Source: Thalassospira sp. TSL5-1 (GTDB lineage: Bacteria > Pseudomonadota > Alphaproteobacteria > Rhodospirillales > Thalassospiraceae). From it: a DNA stretch of 64,000 nt. A program made the translations under genes and the position numbers. The DNA is taken from the NCBI RefSeq assembly GCF_001907695.1, contig NZ_KV880639.1, forward strand, positions 322,103 through 386,102. Direction: 5' to 3'. Position 1 is the first letter of the stretch; every line of letters starts with the position of its first letter. Under the pieces are notes generated by a model that was not told the origin of the DNA, did not search any database, and worked only from the letters and a program-made list of their open reading frames with translations. Below are positions 43,884-52,877 of the stretch, in pieces.

Positions 43884-43986
43884 TTTCATCCCCATTATCC
43901 CATCGCGCTTTCTCGTGCGATCCATAAAAGTTATCGGACGACAGTAACAGGCCCTGTCGGGCATGCGTGCTGTCCGGAGTTTTGTC

Positions 43987-46554
43987 ATGCGAAATTCGAC
44001 ATGGCGCGTGGTGTTCTATGCCCTGATTTTGCTTATAGGGTTCATCACGGCGCTGCCAAATCTGCTTTCTCCCCAACAATTGGCACACTGGCCTTCTTTC
44101 CTGCCGTCAAAACAGCTTTCGCTCGGCCTTGACCTTCGCGGCGGGTCTCTTCTTGTGCTTGAAATCGATACCGCCGAGATGATTCACGAGCGTCTTGATA
44201 TTACCCGAAAGGAAATATCTGAAACCCTAAACAAGGCGGCAATACAGCCCCGTACCCTTCAAACAAAAGACCATAGCATCGTCATTACCCTGAACAATGC
44301 GCAGGAACTTCAACACGCGCGCAGCGCATTAAATAACCTTACGAACAAAACAGTTGAAACACCGGGCAACCGCCCGGCTCCGGAATATCTTGAAACCACA
44401 CCTGACGATCATACGCTAACAATTACGCTGTCGGATGACGGGATACGAAACAGGGTTGATGCCAGCGCCCAACAAAGCCTGGAAATTATCCGCAGTCGTA
44501 TCGACCAAATCGGCATTGCCGAACCCACCATTCAACGCATCGGCGCGGATCGTGTTCTTGTTCAACTGCCCGGCGTTCAGAACCCGGCCCAGGTGCGCCA
44601 GCTTCTGGGCAGCACGGCAAAACTGGGCTTTTATCTTGTGCAATCGCCAACCGGGCAAAGCGCACAAAACCGGGCAGGTCTGATGACCCTGAAGGGCAAG
44701 GACGGGCAAACTTACATTGTCGCACGCGGCGCAACTTTAACCGGCGAACACCTGACCGATGCACATGCCGGATTTGATTCGCAAACCCAGCGACCTGTTG
44801 TCAATTTCCGCTTTGACACATCCGGCGCAAAACAACTGGCTGATATTACCAGCAGGAATATCGGCCGCCCGCTTGCCATTGTCCTGGATCAGGAAGTCCT
44901 GAGCGCCCCGATCATTCAAAGTGCAATCACCGGCGGGGCCGGTCAAATCAGCGGTAATTTCACAGTCGCTGATACGGTAACCCTTTCGGCATTGCTACGC
45001 GCGGGTTCCCTACCAGCACCGATGACGGTGATTGAAGAACGCACGGTTGGCCCCGACCTGGGGGCGGATTCCATCCGGATGGGGCTTTATACCGGCGCAA
45101 TCGGCTTTGCCCTCGTCGTGGCATTGATGATCTTTCTTTATGGACGGTGGGGGTTAATTGCAAATCTGGCACTCGGTCTGAATGTGATGCTGACCATCGG
45201 TGTGCTGAGTGTCCTGGGCGCCACCCTCACACTGCCCGGAATTGCGGGCATTATTCTTGGCATCGGCCTTGCCGTAGATGCCAACGTGCTGATCAATGAA
45301 CGCATACGGGAAGAAACAAAAAAGGGATTATCCGCCTTTATGGCGCTTGATGCCGGCTTCAAGCGGGCCTATGCCACCATTGTTGATTCCAATATTACAA
45401 CACTGATCGCGACCTGTTTGCTGTTTGAATTCGGCTCCGGCCCGGTTCGGGGGTTTGCGATTACCATGAGCCTGGGAATTTTGATTTCCATGTTCACTGC
45501 CGTTGCCGTGGTGCGGGTCATCATGAGCGAGATCGTCTGGCGCAAGCGGCTAAAAAAACTGGTCATCGAACCGCTTTTCGCCTTCATGCCGGAAAAAACC
45601 AGTTTTTCCTTTATGCGGGCGCGATTCCTTGGCATTGCCGTTTCACTGGTGTTATCGACAATTTCAGTCGGTCTTTTTTTCAAACCCGGGCTAAATTACG
45701 GTGTCGATTTCAAAGGCGGCATACAAATTGAGCTGGCATCCCCGGAACAGGGCAGCCACGCCCTTGCCAACGAGCTCCCGCAACTGCGCAGCACACTGTC
45801 ACACCTTGACCTTGGTGAAGTAAATCTTCAGGAGGTTGGCAAGGATGGTCATGTCCTGCTGCGTCTTGCCCGTCAGCCCGGCGGTGAAGAGGCCCAGACA
45901 AAAGCCGTCGATACAGTTAAATCCGCCATCCAAAAGCTTGATCCGCAGACCTCGTTCTCCAGCAGTCAGGTTGTCGGGGCAAAAGTCAGCGGTGAACTCG
46001 CCACATCCGGGGCAACGGCGGTCATTCTCGCGATTGTTGCGATGCTGGTTTATATCTGGTGGCGGTTTGAATGGCCTTTTGCCGTTGGGGCGATTGTGAC
46101 GCTCCTTCTCGACATCACCAAAACAGTCGGCTTTTTTGCCATTATGGGCCTCGATTTCAACCTGACGGCAATCGCGGCCCTGCTGACGCTGATCGGCTAT
46201 TCCGTCAATGACAAGGTCGTCGTTTATGACCGCATGCGCGAAAATTTGCGGCTGTTTCGCAAAATGCCCATGCGCGAAATCATCGACATGTCAATAAACC
46301 AGTCCCTCGCCCGTTGTGTTTTTACATCGCTGACAACTTTACTGGCCATATTGCCAATGGCGATTAGTGGCGGCAGTGCGGTTGAAAGTTTTGCCGTCCC
46401 AATGGTGTTTGGTGTCGCCATCGCAACAACTTCATCCATCTTCATTGCCGCACCGATTTTGCTGTTCCTTGATACTTGGCGGCGCAAACAACATGCAAAG
46501 CGCCTTAACAGCAGCAATCTCCCGGACAATCGCGGTCAACCCCCCGTAACCTGA
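43987..46554 (+). CDS. secDF: Fused protein translocase subunit SecDF
   Basis: An 855-residue membrane protein combining SecD and SecF, which use the proton gradient to pull preproteins through SecYEG. SecD part: TM1, then LSLGLDLRGGSLLVLEID, the P1 periplasmic domain with SRIDQIGIAEPTIQRIG and VQLPGV, and GLAVDANVLINERIREE in the TM bundle. SecF part from about residue 545: GVDFKGGIQIEL, then IGYSVNDKVVVYDRMREN. The proton-relay Asp and Arg residues of both halves are visible. The start is ATG 43987, seven bases after GGAG; ATG 43963 in frame has no good site. No yajC precedes it, and it could be an accessory copy. Confidence 0.93.
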   Translation: MRNSTWRVVFYALILLIGFITALPNLLSPQQLAHWPSFLPSKQLSLGLDLRGGSLLVLEIDTAEMIHERLDITRKEISETLNKAAIQPRTLQTKDHSIVITLNNAQELQHARSALNNLTNKTVETPGNRPAPEYLETTPDDHTLTITLSDDGIRNRVDASAQQSLEIIRSRIDQIGIAEPTIQRIGADRVLVQLPGVQNPAQVRQLLGSTAKLGFYLVQSPTGQSAQNRAGLMTLKGKDGQTYIVARGATLTGEHLTDAHAGFDSQTQRPVVNFRFDTSGAKQLADITSRNIGRPLAIVLDQEVLSAPIIQSAITGGAGQISGNFTVADTVTLSALLRAGSLPAPMTVIEERTVGPDLGADSIRMGLYTGAIGFALVVALMIFLYGRWGLIANLALGLNVMLTIGVLSVLGATLTLPGIAGIILGIGLAVDANVLINERIREETKKGLSAFMALDAGFKRAYATIVDSNITTLIATCLLFEFGSGPVRGFAITMSLGILISMFTAVAVVRVIMSEIVWRKRLKKLVIEPLFAFMPEKTSFSFMRARFLGIAVSLVLSTISVGLFFKPGLNYGVDFKGGIQIELASPEQGSHALANELPQLRSTLSHLDLGEVNLQEVGKDGHVLLRLARQPGGEEAQTKAVDTVKSAIQKLDPQTSFSSSQVVGAKVSGELATSGATAVILAIVAMLVYIWWRFEWPFAVGAIVTLLLDITKTVGFFAIMGLDFNLTAIAALLTLIGYSVNDKVVVYDRMRENLRLFRKMPMREIIDMSINQSLARCVFTSLTTLLAILPMAISGGSAVESFAVPMVFGVAIATTSSIFIAAPILLFLDTWRRKQHAKRLNSSNLPDNRGQPPVT

Positions 46555-46570
46555 GGGTAAAACAAAAAGA

Positions 46571-46607
46571 CAGGCAGCATTTCGCGTGCTGCCTGCCCTA
46601 CTTTTTT
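46571..46607. terminator. Intrinsic terminator after secDF
   Basis: A perfect 9-bp stem (46571-46579 with 46587-46595), a 7-base loop and a T6 tract near 46602. The A-rich left side would also serve the convergent minus-strand operon. Confidence 0.8.
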
Positions 46608-46668
46608 GCATTCGGCATGGCGTTTAAAGAAGCCGCTACCACCTGAATTTTCGTAAAATCGGGCTGGT

Positions 46669-48105
46669 TTATAACCCGCCCATATGGAACGCCTTGGTTT
46701 CAAGATATTCCAGAATGCCTTCCCGGGCCCCCTCGCGGCCAAGACCGGAGAATTTGACCCCGCCAAACGGGGCCTCGGCATGAGAGATGGCACCGGTATT
46801 CAGGCCAACCAGCCCAAATTGCAATCCATCATTAAACCGGAAGGCGCGTGCCAGATCGGTTGTAAAGAAATAAGCCGCAAGGCCAAAGGGCGTGCCATTG
46901 GCAATTTCAAGGGCTTCTTCTTCGGTCTCGAATTTGAAAATCGGTGCAACCGGACCAAAGGTTTCCTCGGCGGCCAGTTTCATATCGGTGGTGGCCCCTT
47001 CCAGAACCATCGGGTCGGCAAAACGGGCATCCAGGTCCCGCTTGGCTGTGACCCGCCTGGCCCCCTTGGCAAGGGCATCTTCAACATGGGAATTGATTTT
47101 GGCAATCGCGGCACTGTTGATCATGGGGCCAATATCGGTCCCGGCATCCTCGCCCGCACCCACCTTGAGCGCATCCACCCGTTTTGCCAGTTTGGTGACA
47201 AATTCATCGTAAATACCCGCCTGAACCAGCATACGGTTGGCACACACACAGGTTTGCCCGCCATTGCGGAATTTCGATGCCATCGCTCCTTCTATCGCAA
47301 CATCAATATCGGCATCATCAAACACCACAAACGGGGCATTGCCACCCAGTTCAAGCGACAGCTTCTTAAGCGTCGGGGCGCACTGTTCGGCCAAAAGTGC
47401 GCCGACACGGGTGGAGCCGGTAAAGGACAGCTTGCGCACGGTCTGGCTTTTTGTCAGCGTCGCACCGATTTCTTCGGGGCGGCCGGTCAGCACATTTAAC
47501 ACACCCTTGGGAATACCGGCCCGTTCGGCCAGCACACACAGGGCCAAGGCCGAATAGGGCGTGAAGTCCGAGGGTTTGATCACCATCGTGCAACCTGCCG
47601 CCAACCCCGGTGCCACCTTGCGGGTGATCATGGCATTGGGGAAGTTCCAGGGGGTGATAATCGCACACACGCCCACCGGTTCCTTCATTGCCAAAATCTT
47701 TTTACCCGGCACGGGGGAGGGAATGATATGGCCTTCAATACGGCGGGCCTCCTCGGCAAACCAGCGGACAAAGGAGGCACCATAGGCAATTTCGCCTTTG
47801 GCCTCGGCCAGCGGTTTGCCCTGTTCGGCGGTCAGAAGGCGGGCAAGATCATCGGCATTTTCCAGCATCAGATCATGCCAGGCCATCAGCAAATCGGCGC
47901 GTTGCAAATGGGTCAGGGCACGCCAGCCTTTCATGGCCTTCTCGGCGGCGGCAATCGCCATTTCGGTTTCCGCTGCCGTGCAATCGGGCATATGGCCCAG
48001 CACCTTGCCTGTTGCCGGATTAAGAACCTCCATGTCGTCACGCGTCAGCCATTCCCCATTAATATACGCGGCCTGACGAAACAGTTCGGTATCGTTAAGT
48101 TTCAT
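46669..48105 (-). CDS. gabD: NAD(P)-dependent succinate-semialdehyde dehydrogenase (GabD-type)
   Basis: A 478-residue aldehyde dehydrogenase. The catalytic Glu lies in KLSLELGGNAPFVVF and the nucleophile Cys in RNGGQTCVCANR; ITPWNFPNAMITRK, FTGSTRVG and the C-terminal GLNTGAISHAEAPFGGVKFSGLGREG are the GabD hallmarks. It oxidises succinate semialdehyde to succinate, the last step of GABA-type catabolism; related semialdehydes such as glutarate semialdehyde are possible. The start at 48105 lies one base after the stop of the preceding dehydrogenase gene, so they are coupled. Confidence 0.9.
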   Translation of the reverse strand: MKLNDTELFRQAAYINGEWLTRDDMEVLNPATGKVLGHMPDCTAAETEMAIAAAEKAMKGWRALTHLQRADLLMAWHDLMLENADDLARLLTAEQGKPLAEAKGEIAYGASFVRWFAEEARRIEGHIIPSPVPGKKILAMKEPVGVCAIITPWNFPNAMITRKVAPGLAAGCTMVIKPSDFTPYSALALCVLAERAGIPKGVLNVLTGRPEEIGATLTKSQTVRKLSFTGSTRVGALLAEQCAPTLKKLSLELGGNAPFVVFDDADIDVAIEGAMASKFRNGGQTCVCANRMLVQAGIYDEFVTKLAKRVDALKVGAGEDAGTDIGPMINSAAIAKINSHVEDALAKGARRVTAKRDLDARFADPMVLEGATTDMKLAAEETFGPVAPIFKFETEEEALEIANGTPFGLAAYFFTTDLARAFRFNDGLQFGLVGLNTGAISHAEAPFGGVKFSGLGREGAREGILEYLETKAFHMGGL

Positions 48106-48106
48106 C

Positions 48107-49153
48107 TCAGTTCTCCAATACGCCCAGAATTTTTGCTGTAATTTCGTCAGTCGTGTGTGATCCGGGGCGAATGCCAATCCCGTCGCCAGTTGCAGTTTCA
48201 ATTGCAGTCAAAACCGCCTTTGCGGCTTCGGCCTCGCCAAGATGTTCGAGCATCATCGCCCCGGACCAGATCGCGGCAGTCGGATTGGCAATATTCTGAC
48301 CGGCAATATCCGGGGCGGAGCCATGAACCGGTTCAAACATCGACGGGCTGGAACGGTCGGGGTTAATATTGGCCGATGCGGCAAAACCCAATCCACCCTG
48401 AATGGCTGCCCCAAGGTCGGTCAGGATGTCCCCAAACAGGTTGGAGGCGACCACAACATCAAGCTGTTCGGGGGCCATCACCATTTTGGCGGCCATCGCA
48501 TCAATGTGCATCTGGCTGACGGTAACATCGCTATATTCCGCAGCCAGTTCGCGCGTGACATCATCCCAGAATACCATCGCATGTTTCTGGGCGTTGGATT
48601 TGGTCACAGAAGTCAGATGTTTGCGCCTTTTGCGCGCCTGCTCGAACCCGAAACGCAAAATGCGCTCTACCCCTTCGCGGGTGAAAATCGTGGTTTCAAC
48701 GGCAACTTCATTGCTTTTACCCTGATGAACACGCCCACCAGCCCCGGAATATTCGCCTTCGGTATTTTCACGAATGCACAAAATATCAAACGCCGATGCC
48801 TTTAACGGGCCTTCGACCCCGTCAAGCAGGCGATGCGGGCGAATATTGGCATATTGATTAAATGCCTTGCGGATTGGCAGAAGCAAACCGTGGAGAGAGA
48901 CGGAATCCGGCACTGTTTTGGGCCAGCCCACCGCGCCAAGAAAGATGGCATCGAAACTCCGCAGCGTTGCGATGCCATCTTCGGGCATCATCGCCCCGGT
49001 TTCATGATAATATTCGCACGACCAGGGGAAGGTTTCGGGCGATAAACCAAACCCGAAACGCGATGCTGCTGCATCCATTACTTTCATTGCGGCGTTGGTC
49101 ACATCAACACCAATCCCGTCACCGGGAATAACTGCAATCGTGTAATTTTTCAT
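48107..49153 (-). CDS. Tartrate/D-malate dehydrogenase, isopropylmalate dehydrogenase family
   Basis: A 348-residue NAD- and Mn-dependent beta-decarboxylating dehydrogenase. It contains IPGDGIGVDV, the substrate Arg segment YANIRPHRLLDGVEGPL, RENTEGEYSGAGG, the catalytic Lys in TSVTKSNAQKH, the metal Asp in SNLFGDILTDLGA, and EPVHGSAPDIAGQNIANPTA. The substitutions in the R-x-x-R loop fit TtuC/DmlA rather than LeuB. It probably acts on tartrate, D-malate or a related hydroxy-diacid. 23 bases after the aldehyde dehydrogenase stop in one operon. Confidence 0.88.
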   Translation of the reverse strand: MKNYTIAVIPGDGIGVDVTNAAMKVMDAAASRFGFGLSPETFPWSCEYYHETGAMMPEDGIATLRSFDAIFLGAVGWPKTVPDSVSLHGLLLPIRKAFNQYANIRPHRLLDGVEGPLKASAFDILCIRENTEGEYSGAGGRVHQGKSNEVAVETTIFTREGVERILRFGFEQARKRRKHLTSVTKSNAQKHAMVFWDDVTRELAAEYSDVTVSQMHIDAMAAKMVMAPEQLDVVVASNLFGDILTDLGAAIQGGLGFAASANINPDRSSPSMFEPVHGSAPDIAGQNIANPTAAIWSGAMMLEHLGEAEAAKAVLTAIETATGDGIGIRPGSHTTDEITAKILGVLEN

Positions 49154-49176
49154 ATCAATATGCGCTCCAAGCGATA

Positions 49177-50649
49177 TTACAAATCAATCAAAACCGATTT
49201 CGTTCTGCGATTGGCGCGATAGGCTTCCTGCCCCAGGTCCTTGCCAATACCCGACGCCTTCCATCCGCCCGTTGGCAAAATATGATCGCGCGAACGTCCA
49301 TACCGGTTGACCCAAACTGTACCAGCTTCCAACTGGCGGGTCAGGCGCAGCGCGCGGGACAAATCACGGGTAAACAATCCGGCACACAGTCCGTATGTCG
49401 CATGGCAGGCCAGTTCCATTGCCTCTTCTTCGGTCTCGAAAGTTTGGAAGGTGGCGACCGGGCCAAAAATTTCGTCGCGAACCGCCGGGTTATTTTCATC
49501 CACAGCGCCAATCAGGGTCGGCTGATAATAGCTGCCCTCGCAGTCAAACCGCTCGCCACCGCATAAAATATGGCCACCGGCATCTATCGATGCCCGAACG
49601 ATGCCATCGATCCGGGATAATTGTTTTTCGGAAATGATCGGTGAAAACCCGGCTTTCTCGGCCAGGGTATTGGCCGGACGGTAACGTTTGAAACGCTCTG
49701 CCAGCTTGGCGGCCAGTTCATCGGCAATTTCGCGGGCAACAATCATGCGCGAGCCCGCAACACAAAACTGCCCGGCATTGGGCATGATGCCACGATCAAG
49801 GCATTCTGCCGCAAGGTCAATGTCGGCATCGGCAAACACCACCATCGGGCTTTTCCCGCCCAGTTCCAACGTCATGGGTTTGATGCCGGTGCGCGCAATA
49901 TTTTCCATAATGGCGCCACCGGCACGGGTCGAACCGGTAAAGGAAACCTTGTCAATTCCCGGATGGCCGGTCAGTGCGGTGCCAGTTACAGGGCCATCCC
50001 CCAAAACCACATTGATCAACCCCGCCGGAATACCCGCCTGAACGGAAAGCTCCGCCATATATAATGTGGAGTAGGGCGTCATCTCGGACGGCTTGATGAC
50101 CACGGCATTTCCTGCTGCCAATGCCGGGCCCAATTTCCAGCCTGCCATTGATATTGGAAAATTCCACGGCGTAATGGCCCCGACAACACCATAGGGCGCA
50201 TCCGCAATATAACCAAAATGCCCATCGGCAACCGGCACCAGATTGCCGCCTTCCTTATCGGCAAATTCGGCAAAGAAACGAATTTGCTCTGCGGTTACAC
50301 ACACATCACCGGCCCTGGCATCGGCAACAGGCCGCGACGAACAAACCGCCTCAAGAAGGGCAAGGGTTTCAGCATTTTCCTCGATCAGGTCTGCCCATTT
50401 ATGCAGTGCTTTTAAGCGGTCACGCGGTGCGATACCGCCCCAACCAGAACGAACCAATGCCGCACGCGCATCACACACGGCATGATCAACCCATGCGGCA
50501 TCCGCACAGGGAATGCTGCCAACGGTTTGCCCGGTTGAAGGGGAAATAACCTCGATCTTTGCGGCCGAAGCATCGGCCTCGACATAGCGGCCACCAATAA
50601 AATGGCCCGAAGGTAACTTGATCTTTACAGGATTGAAAACGGATGACAT
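49177..50649 (-). CDS. NAD-dependent aldehyde dehydrogenase
   Basis: A 490-residue ALDH. The catalytic Glu is in TLELGGKSPMVVF and the Cys in NAGQFCVAGSR; ITPWNFPISMAGWKLGPALAAGN and FTGSTRAGGAI give the cofactor region; the C-terminus has GTVWVNRYGRSRDHILPTGGWKASGIGKDLG. It resembles broad aminoaldehyde or gamma-glutamyl-aminobutyraldehyde dehydrogenases more than GabD, so it may oxidise an aldehyde produced by the neighbouring FAD oxidoreductase or transaminase. The substrate is unproven. It lies 182 bases downstream of the FAD oxidoreductase gene. Confidence 0.88.
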   Translation of the reverse strand: MSSVFNPVKIKLPSGHFIGGRYVEADASAAKIEVISPSTGQTVGSIPCADAAWVDHAVCDARAALVRSGWGGIAPRDRLKALHKWADLIEENAETLALLEAVCSSRPVADARAGDVCVTAEQIRFFAEFADKEGGNLVPVADGHFGYIADAPYGVVGAITPWNFPISMAGWKLGPALAAGNAVVIKPSEMTPYSTLYMAELSVQAGIPAGLINVVLGDGPVTGTALTGHPGIDKVSFTGSTRAGGAIMENIARTGIKPMTLELGGKSPMVVFADADIDLAAECLDRGIMPNAGQFCVAGSRMIVAREIADELAAKLAERFKRYRPANTLAEKAGFSPIISEKQLSRIDGIVRASIDAGGHILCGGERFDCEGSYYQPTLIGAVDENNPAVRDEIFGPVATFQTFETEEEAMELACHATYGLCAGLFTRDLSRALRLTRQLEAGTVWVNRYGRSRDHILPTGGWKASGIGKDLGQEAYRANRRTKSVLIDL

Positions 50650-50831
50650 CCGGTCGCCTCACTTCTGAACTTACCGCTAAAATTATGGCTTAAGCACACA
50701 CACGAAGGTGCCGAAAAGCACGTTCGTGCGGCAGATTCGACTGCGTCAAAACAACAGATGCCGCACAAGATTGCGCAAACCGAATGCCACCTGCCCCACC
50801 TTCCACCTGACACAGCTTTTTTGGGGGAGGC

Positions 50832-52157
50832 CTAAAACCCGGCGACCTTTCCCCATTGCGCATGATCAAAGCGTTCAAGTTTATATTGCCGGATTTCAGT
50901 TATCGGCGTGCGATCCAGCAACATGTCGGCAATCAAATGGCCAACACCAGGTCCAATACCAAACCCGTGCCCGGACAGGCCCGCTGCCAGTGTGAGCCCT
51001 GGAATGGAAAGGTTGCTGTCAATAACCGGCACCCCGTCTGGCGTGCTGTCAATGTAACCGGCCCAGCTTGCCTGCACCCCGACATTTTCAAGGGCAGGTA
51101 ATAATTTGCGCGCATTTGACAGGGTTTCATTGATCAGGCGTTTGGATGGGCGCGGGTCAAGGATACGGGTCCGTTCCATTGGGGATTCAGCATCAAGCGA
51201 CCATTTTTTGCGGGTCTCAAAGCCAGCATTCCATGCCTGCAACCCGCCGGGCGACAAAGCCCGCCAGCGTTTGGCAAACATCGGCAGAAAATGCTTCGCC
51301 CCCAAAAGGGCGCCTGGCGTAATATCCAGATTGGCCCGCCCGGAAATCGCGAGCGTATAGGCCCCATCCCCACGACGGGTGACGGAGACCTTGGCCGTAT
51401 GCAAGGCTGCGGGCAAACCCTGAACCCCCGGCCCGATCGACATGATTGAGCTTCGGACCGACGCCTGAGGGAAGGAAATACCCGACTGATACATAAAACT
51501 CGACGCCCAGGCACCACCGGCCATCACCACCTGCGGCGTTTTGACGATGCCCTTTTCCGTCACAACCCCCGACACTTTGCCGCCGGTGGTTTCAATGCCA
51601 CGGGCCGCACAGGACTGGATAACCTGTCCACCATGTTTGACAACCCCCTGGGCAATCAGGGGGGCCGCGCACGACGGATCGGCAATACCATCAGTCGGCG
51701 ACCACACACCGCCCAACCAGTTTTTGCCTGTTGCCTGCCCACGCTCTGTTGCTTCTTTGGCACTAAGGATTCGCGTATCGATGCCTTCGCCGCGCGCAAA
51801 CCGGCCCCATTTGTCCCAGCCTTCAATTTCAGCCGGACTATTTGACAAATACAGCAACCCGCACCGCTGAAAACCGATTTTTCTGCCAAGATCGGCCATG
51901 ATTTCTTCCCACAGCGCAAGGCTTTTGGTCGCCAGCGGTAATTCGCGTGCATCACGATTTTGCTGACGGCACCAGCCCCAATTGCGGCTGGACTGTTCCG
52001 CCCCAACCCGCCCCTTTTCCAGCAGGACCACACGCATCCCGCCACGGGCCAGCCAATAGGCAGCACATACACCTACGATGCCCGCACCAATGACCACACA
52101 ATCTGCGTCGGCGGGCAAATTTGAACTTGTCTCTATCTTCAGCAAGGGTGCTGGCAT
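50832..52157 (-). CDS. FAD-dependent amine/amino-acid oxidoreductase (DAO family, DadA/PuuB-like)
   Basis: A 441-residue flavoprotein. The dinucleotide motif is VVIGAGIVGVCAAYWLARGG (residues about 21-40), followed by VVLLEKGRVGAEQSSRNWG, where flavin is contacted. The C-terminal FAD segment is LAAGLSGHGFGIGPGVGHLIAD. The family oxidises C-N bonds of D-amino acids, N-methyl amino acids, opines or glutamylated polyamines. Members starting with RNWGWCRQQ are common in catabolic loci but I cannot name a substrate. The start is ATG 52157 after AGGAGAT. Divergent from an Lrp regulator, its likely controller. Confidence 0.87.
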   Translation of the reverse strand: MPAPLLKIETSSNLPADADCVVIGAGIVGVCAAYWLARGGMRVVLLEKGRVGAEQSSRNWGWCRQQNRDARELPLATKSLALWEEIMADLGRKIGFQRCGLLYLSNSPAEIEGWDKWGRFARGEGIDTRILSAKEATERGQATGKNWLGGVWSPTDGIADPSCAAPLIAQGVVKHGGQVIQSCAARGIETTGGKVSGVVTEKGIVKTPQVVMAGGAWASSFMYQSGISFPQASVRSSIMSIGPGVQGLPAALHTAKVSVTRRGDGAYTLAISGRANLDITPGALLGAKHFLPMFAKRWRALSPGGLQAWNAGFETRKKWSLDAESPMERTRILDPRPSKRLINETLSNARKLLPALENVGVQASWAGYIDSTPDGVPVIDSNLSIPGLTLAAGLSGHGFGIGPGVGHLIADMLLDRTPITEIRQYKLERFDHAQWGKVAGF

Positions 52158-52288
52158 ATATTTATCTCCTCTGTTGAGACAAAACATACACCGGCTTTTT
52201 CAGTCACCTATGCCGGATTAACAATAAAAAACGGCATTTCCTGTCGAATAGAGTTGACTTGCATCTGAGGCTGGATTTTACAGGAAGT

Positions 52289-52294
52289 TATAAT
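52289..52294 (+). promoter_or_regulatory. Consensus -10 box upstream of the Lrp-family gene
   Basis: TATAAT 27 bases before the start codon. No -35 at 16-18 bases; a TTGACT lies further upstream at 52254, so activator dependence or a different promoter is possible. Confidence 0.3.
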
Positions 52295-52320
52295 GATGAC
52301 GACTATCAGGGAACCACTAG

Positions 52321-52815
52321 ATGACATCCGACTATAAGCTTGATCGGATTGACGTAAAAATTCTGTCTGAATTGCAGAAAAATGGTCGCATAACAAACGT
52401 TGAGCTGGCTGAACTGGTTCACCTATCCCCGTCTCCTTGCCTTATGCGTGTGAAAAAACTGCAAAAAGCAGGCTATATTTCCGGGTATGCTGCTCAGATC
52501 AATGTGGCAAAGCTGGGCGAGACGCTGACGGTCTTTACCGAATTCACCCTTACGAACCATCACCAGATCGATTTTGCCCGATTTCAGGATGCGCTCAAAC
52601 AGATCGAGAGTTGTGTTGAATGCCACCTGATATCCGGAGGCTATGATTATCTAACGAAATTCGTCACATCCGGGATCACGGAATATCAGGAAATCATCGA
52701 GATGCTGATCGACAAAAATGTCGGGATTGATAAATATTTCAGCTATGTGGTGATCAAAAGCCCGATCGTGAGAACCGAAATTCCATTGACCAAACTCTTT
52801 GGCAAGCATCTATAA
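52321..52815 (+). CDS. Lrp/AsnC family transcriptional regulator
   Basis: A 164-residue regulator. The HTH is at about residues 5-60 (LDRIDVKILSELQKNGRITNVELAE ... SPSPCLMRVKKLQKAGYISGY, in two stretches), and the RAM effector domain (about 70-155) contains the VxxCHLISGGYDYLTKFV signature. Such proteins sense amino acids or related compounds as multimers. It is divergent from the FAD oxidoreductase and sits in the middle of the catabolic island, so it may control both flanking operons. AGGGA precedes the ATG. Confidence 0.94.
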   Translation: MTSDYKLDRIDVKILSELQKNGRITNVELAELVHLSPSPCLMRVKKLQKAGYISGYAAQINVAKLGETLTVFTEFTLTNHHQIDFARFQDALKQIESCVECHLISGGYDYLTKFVTSGITEYQEIIEMLIDKNVGIDKYFSYVVIKSPIVRTEIPLTKLFGKHL

Positions 52816-52846
52816 AAAAAGCCCGGCGAAACGCTGGGCTTTTTCT
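52816..52846. terminator. Intrinsic terminator after the Lrp gene
   Basis: A 13-bp stem with one G-T wobble (AAAAAGCCCGGCG against CGCTGGGCTTTTT) and a 3-base loop, T-rich on the right and A-rich on the left. It serves the convergent ABC operon as well. Confidence 0.85.
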
Positions 52847-52877
52847 TTAACATTGCAACTTCCCAAATCGCCTTTGG

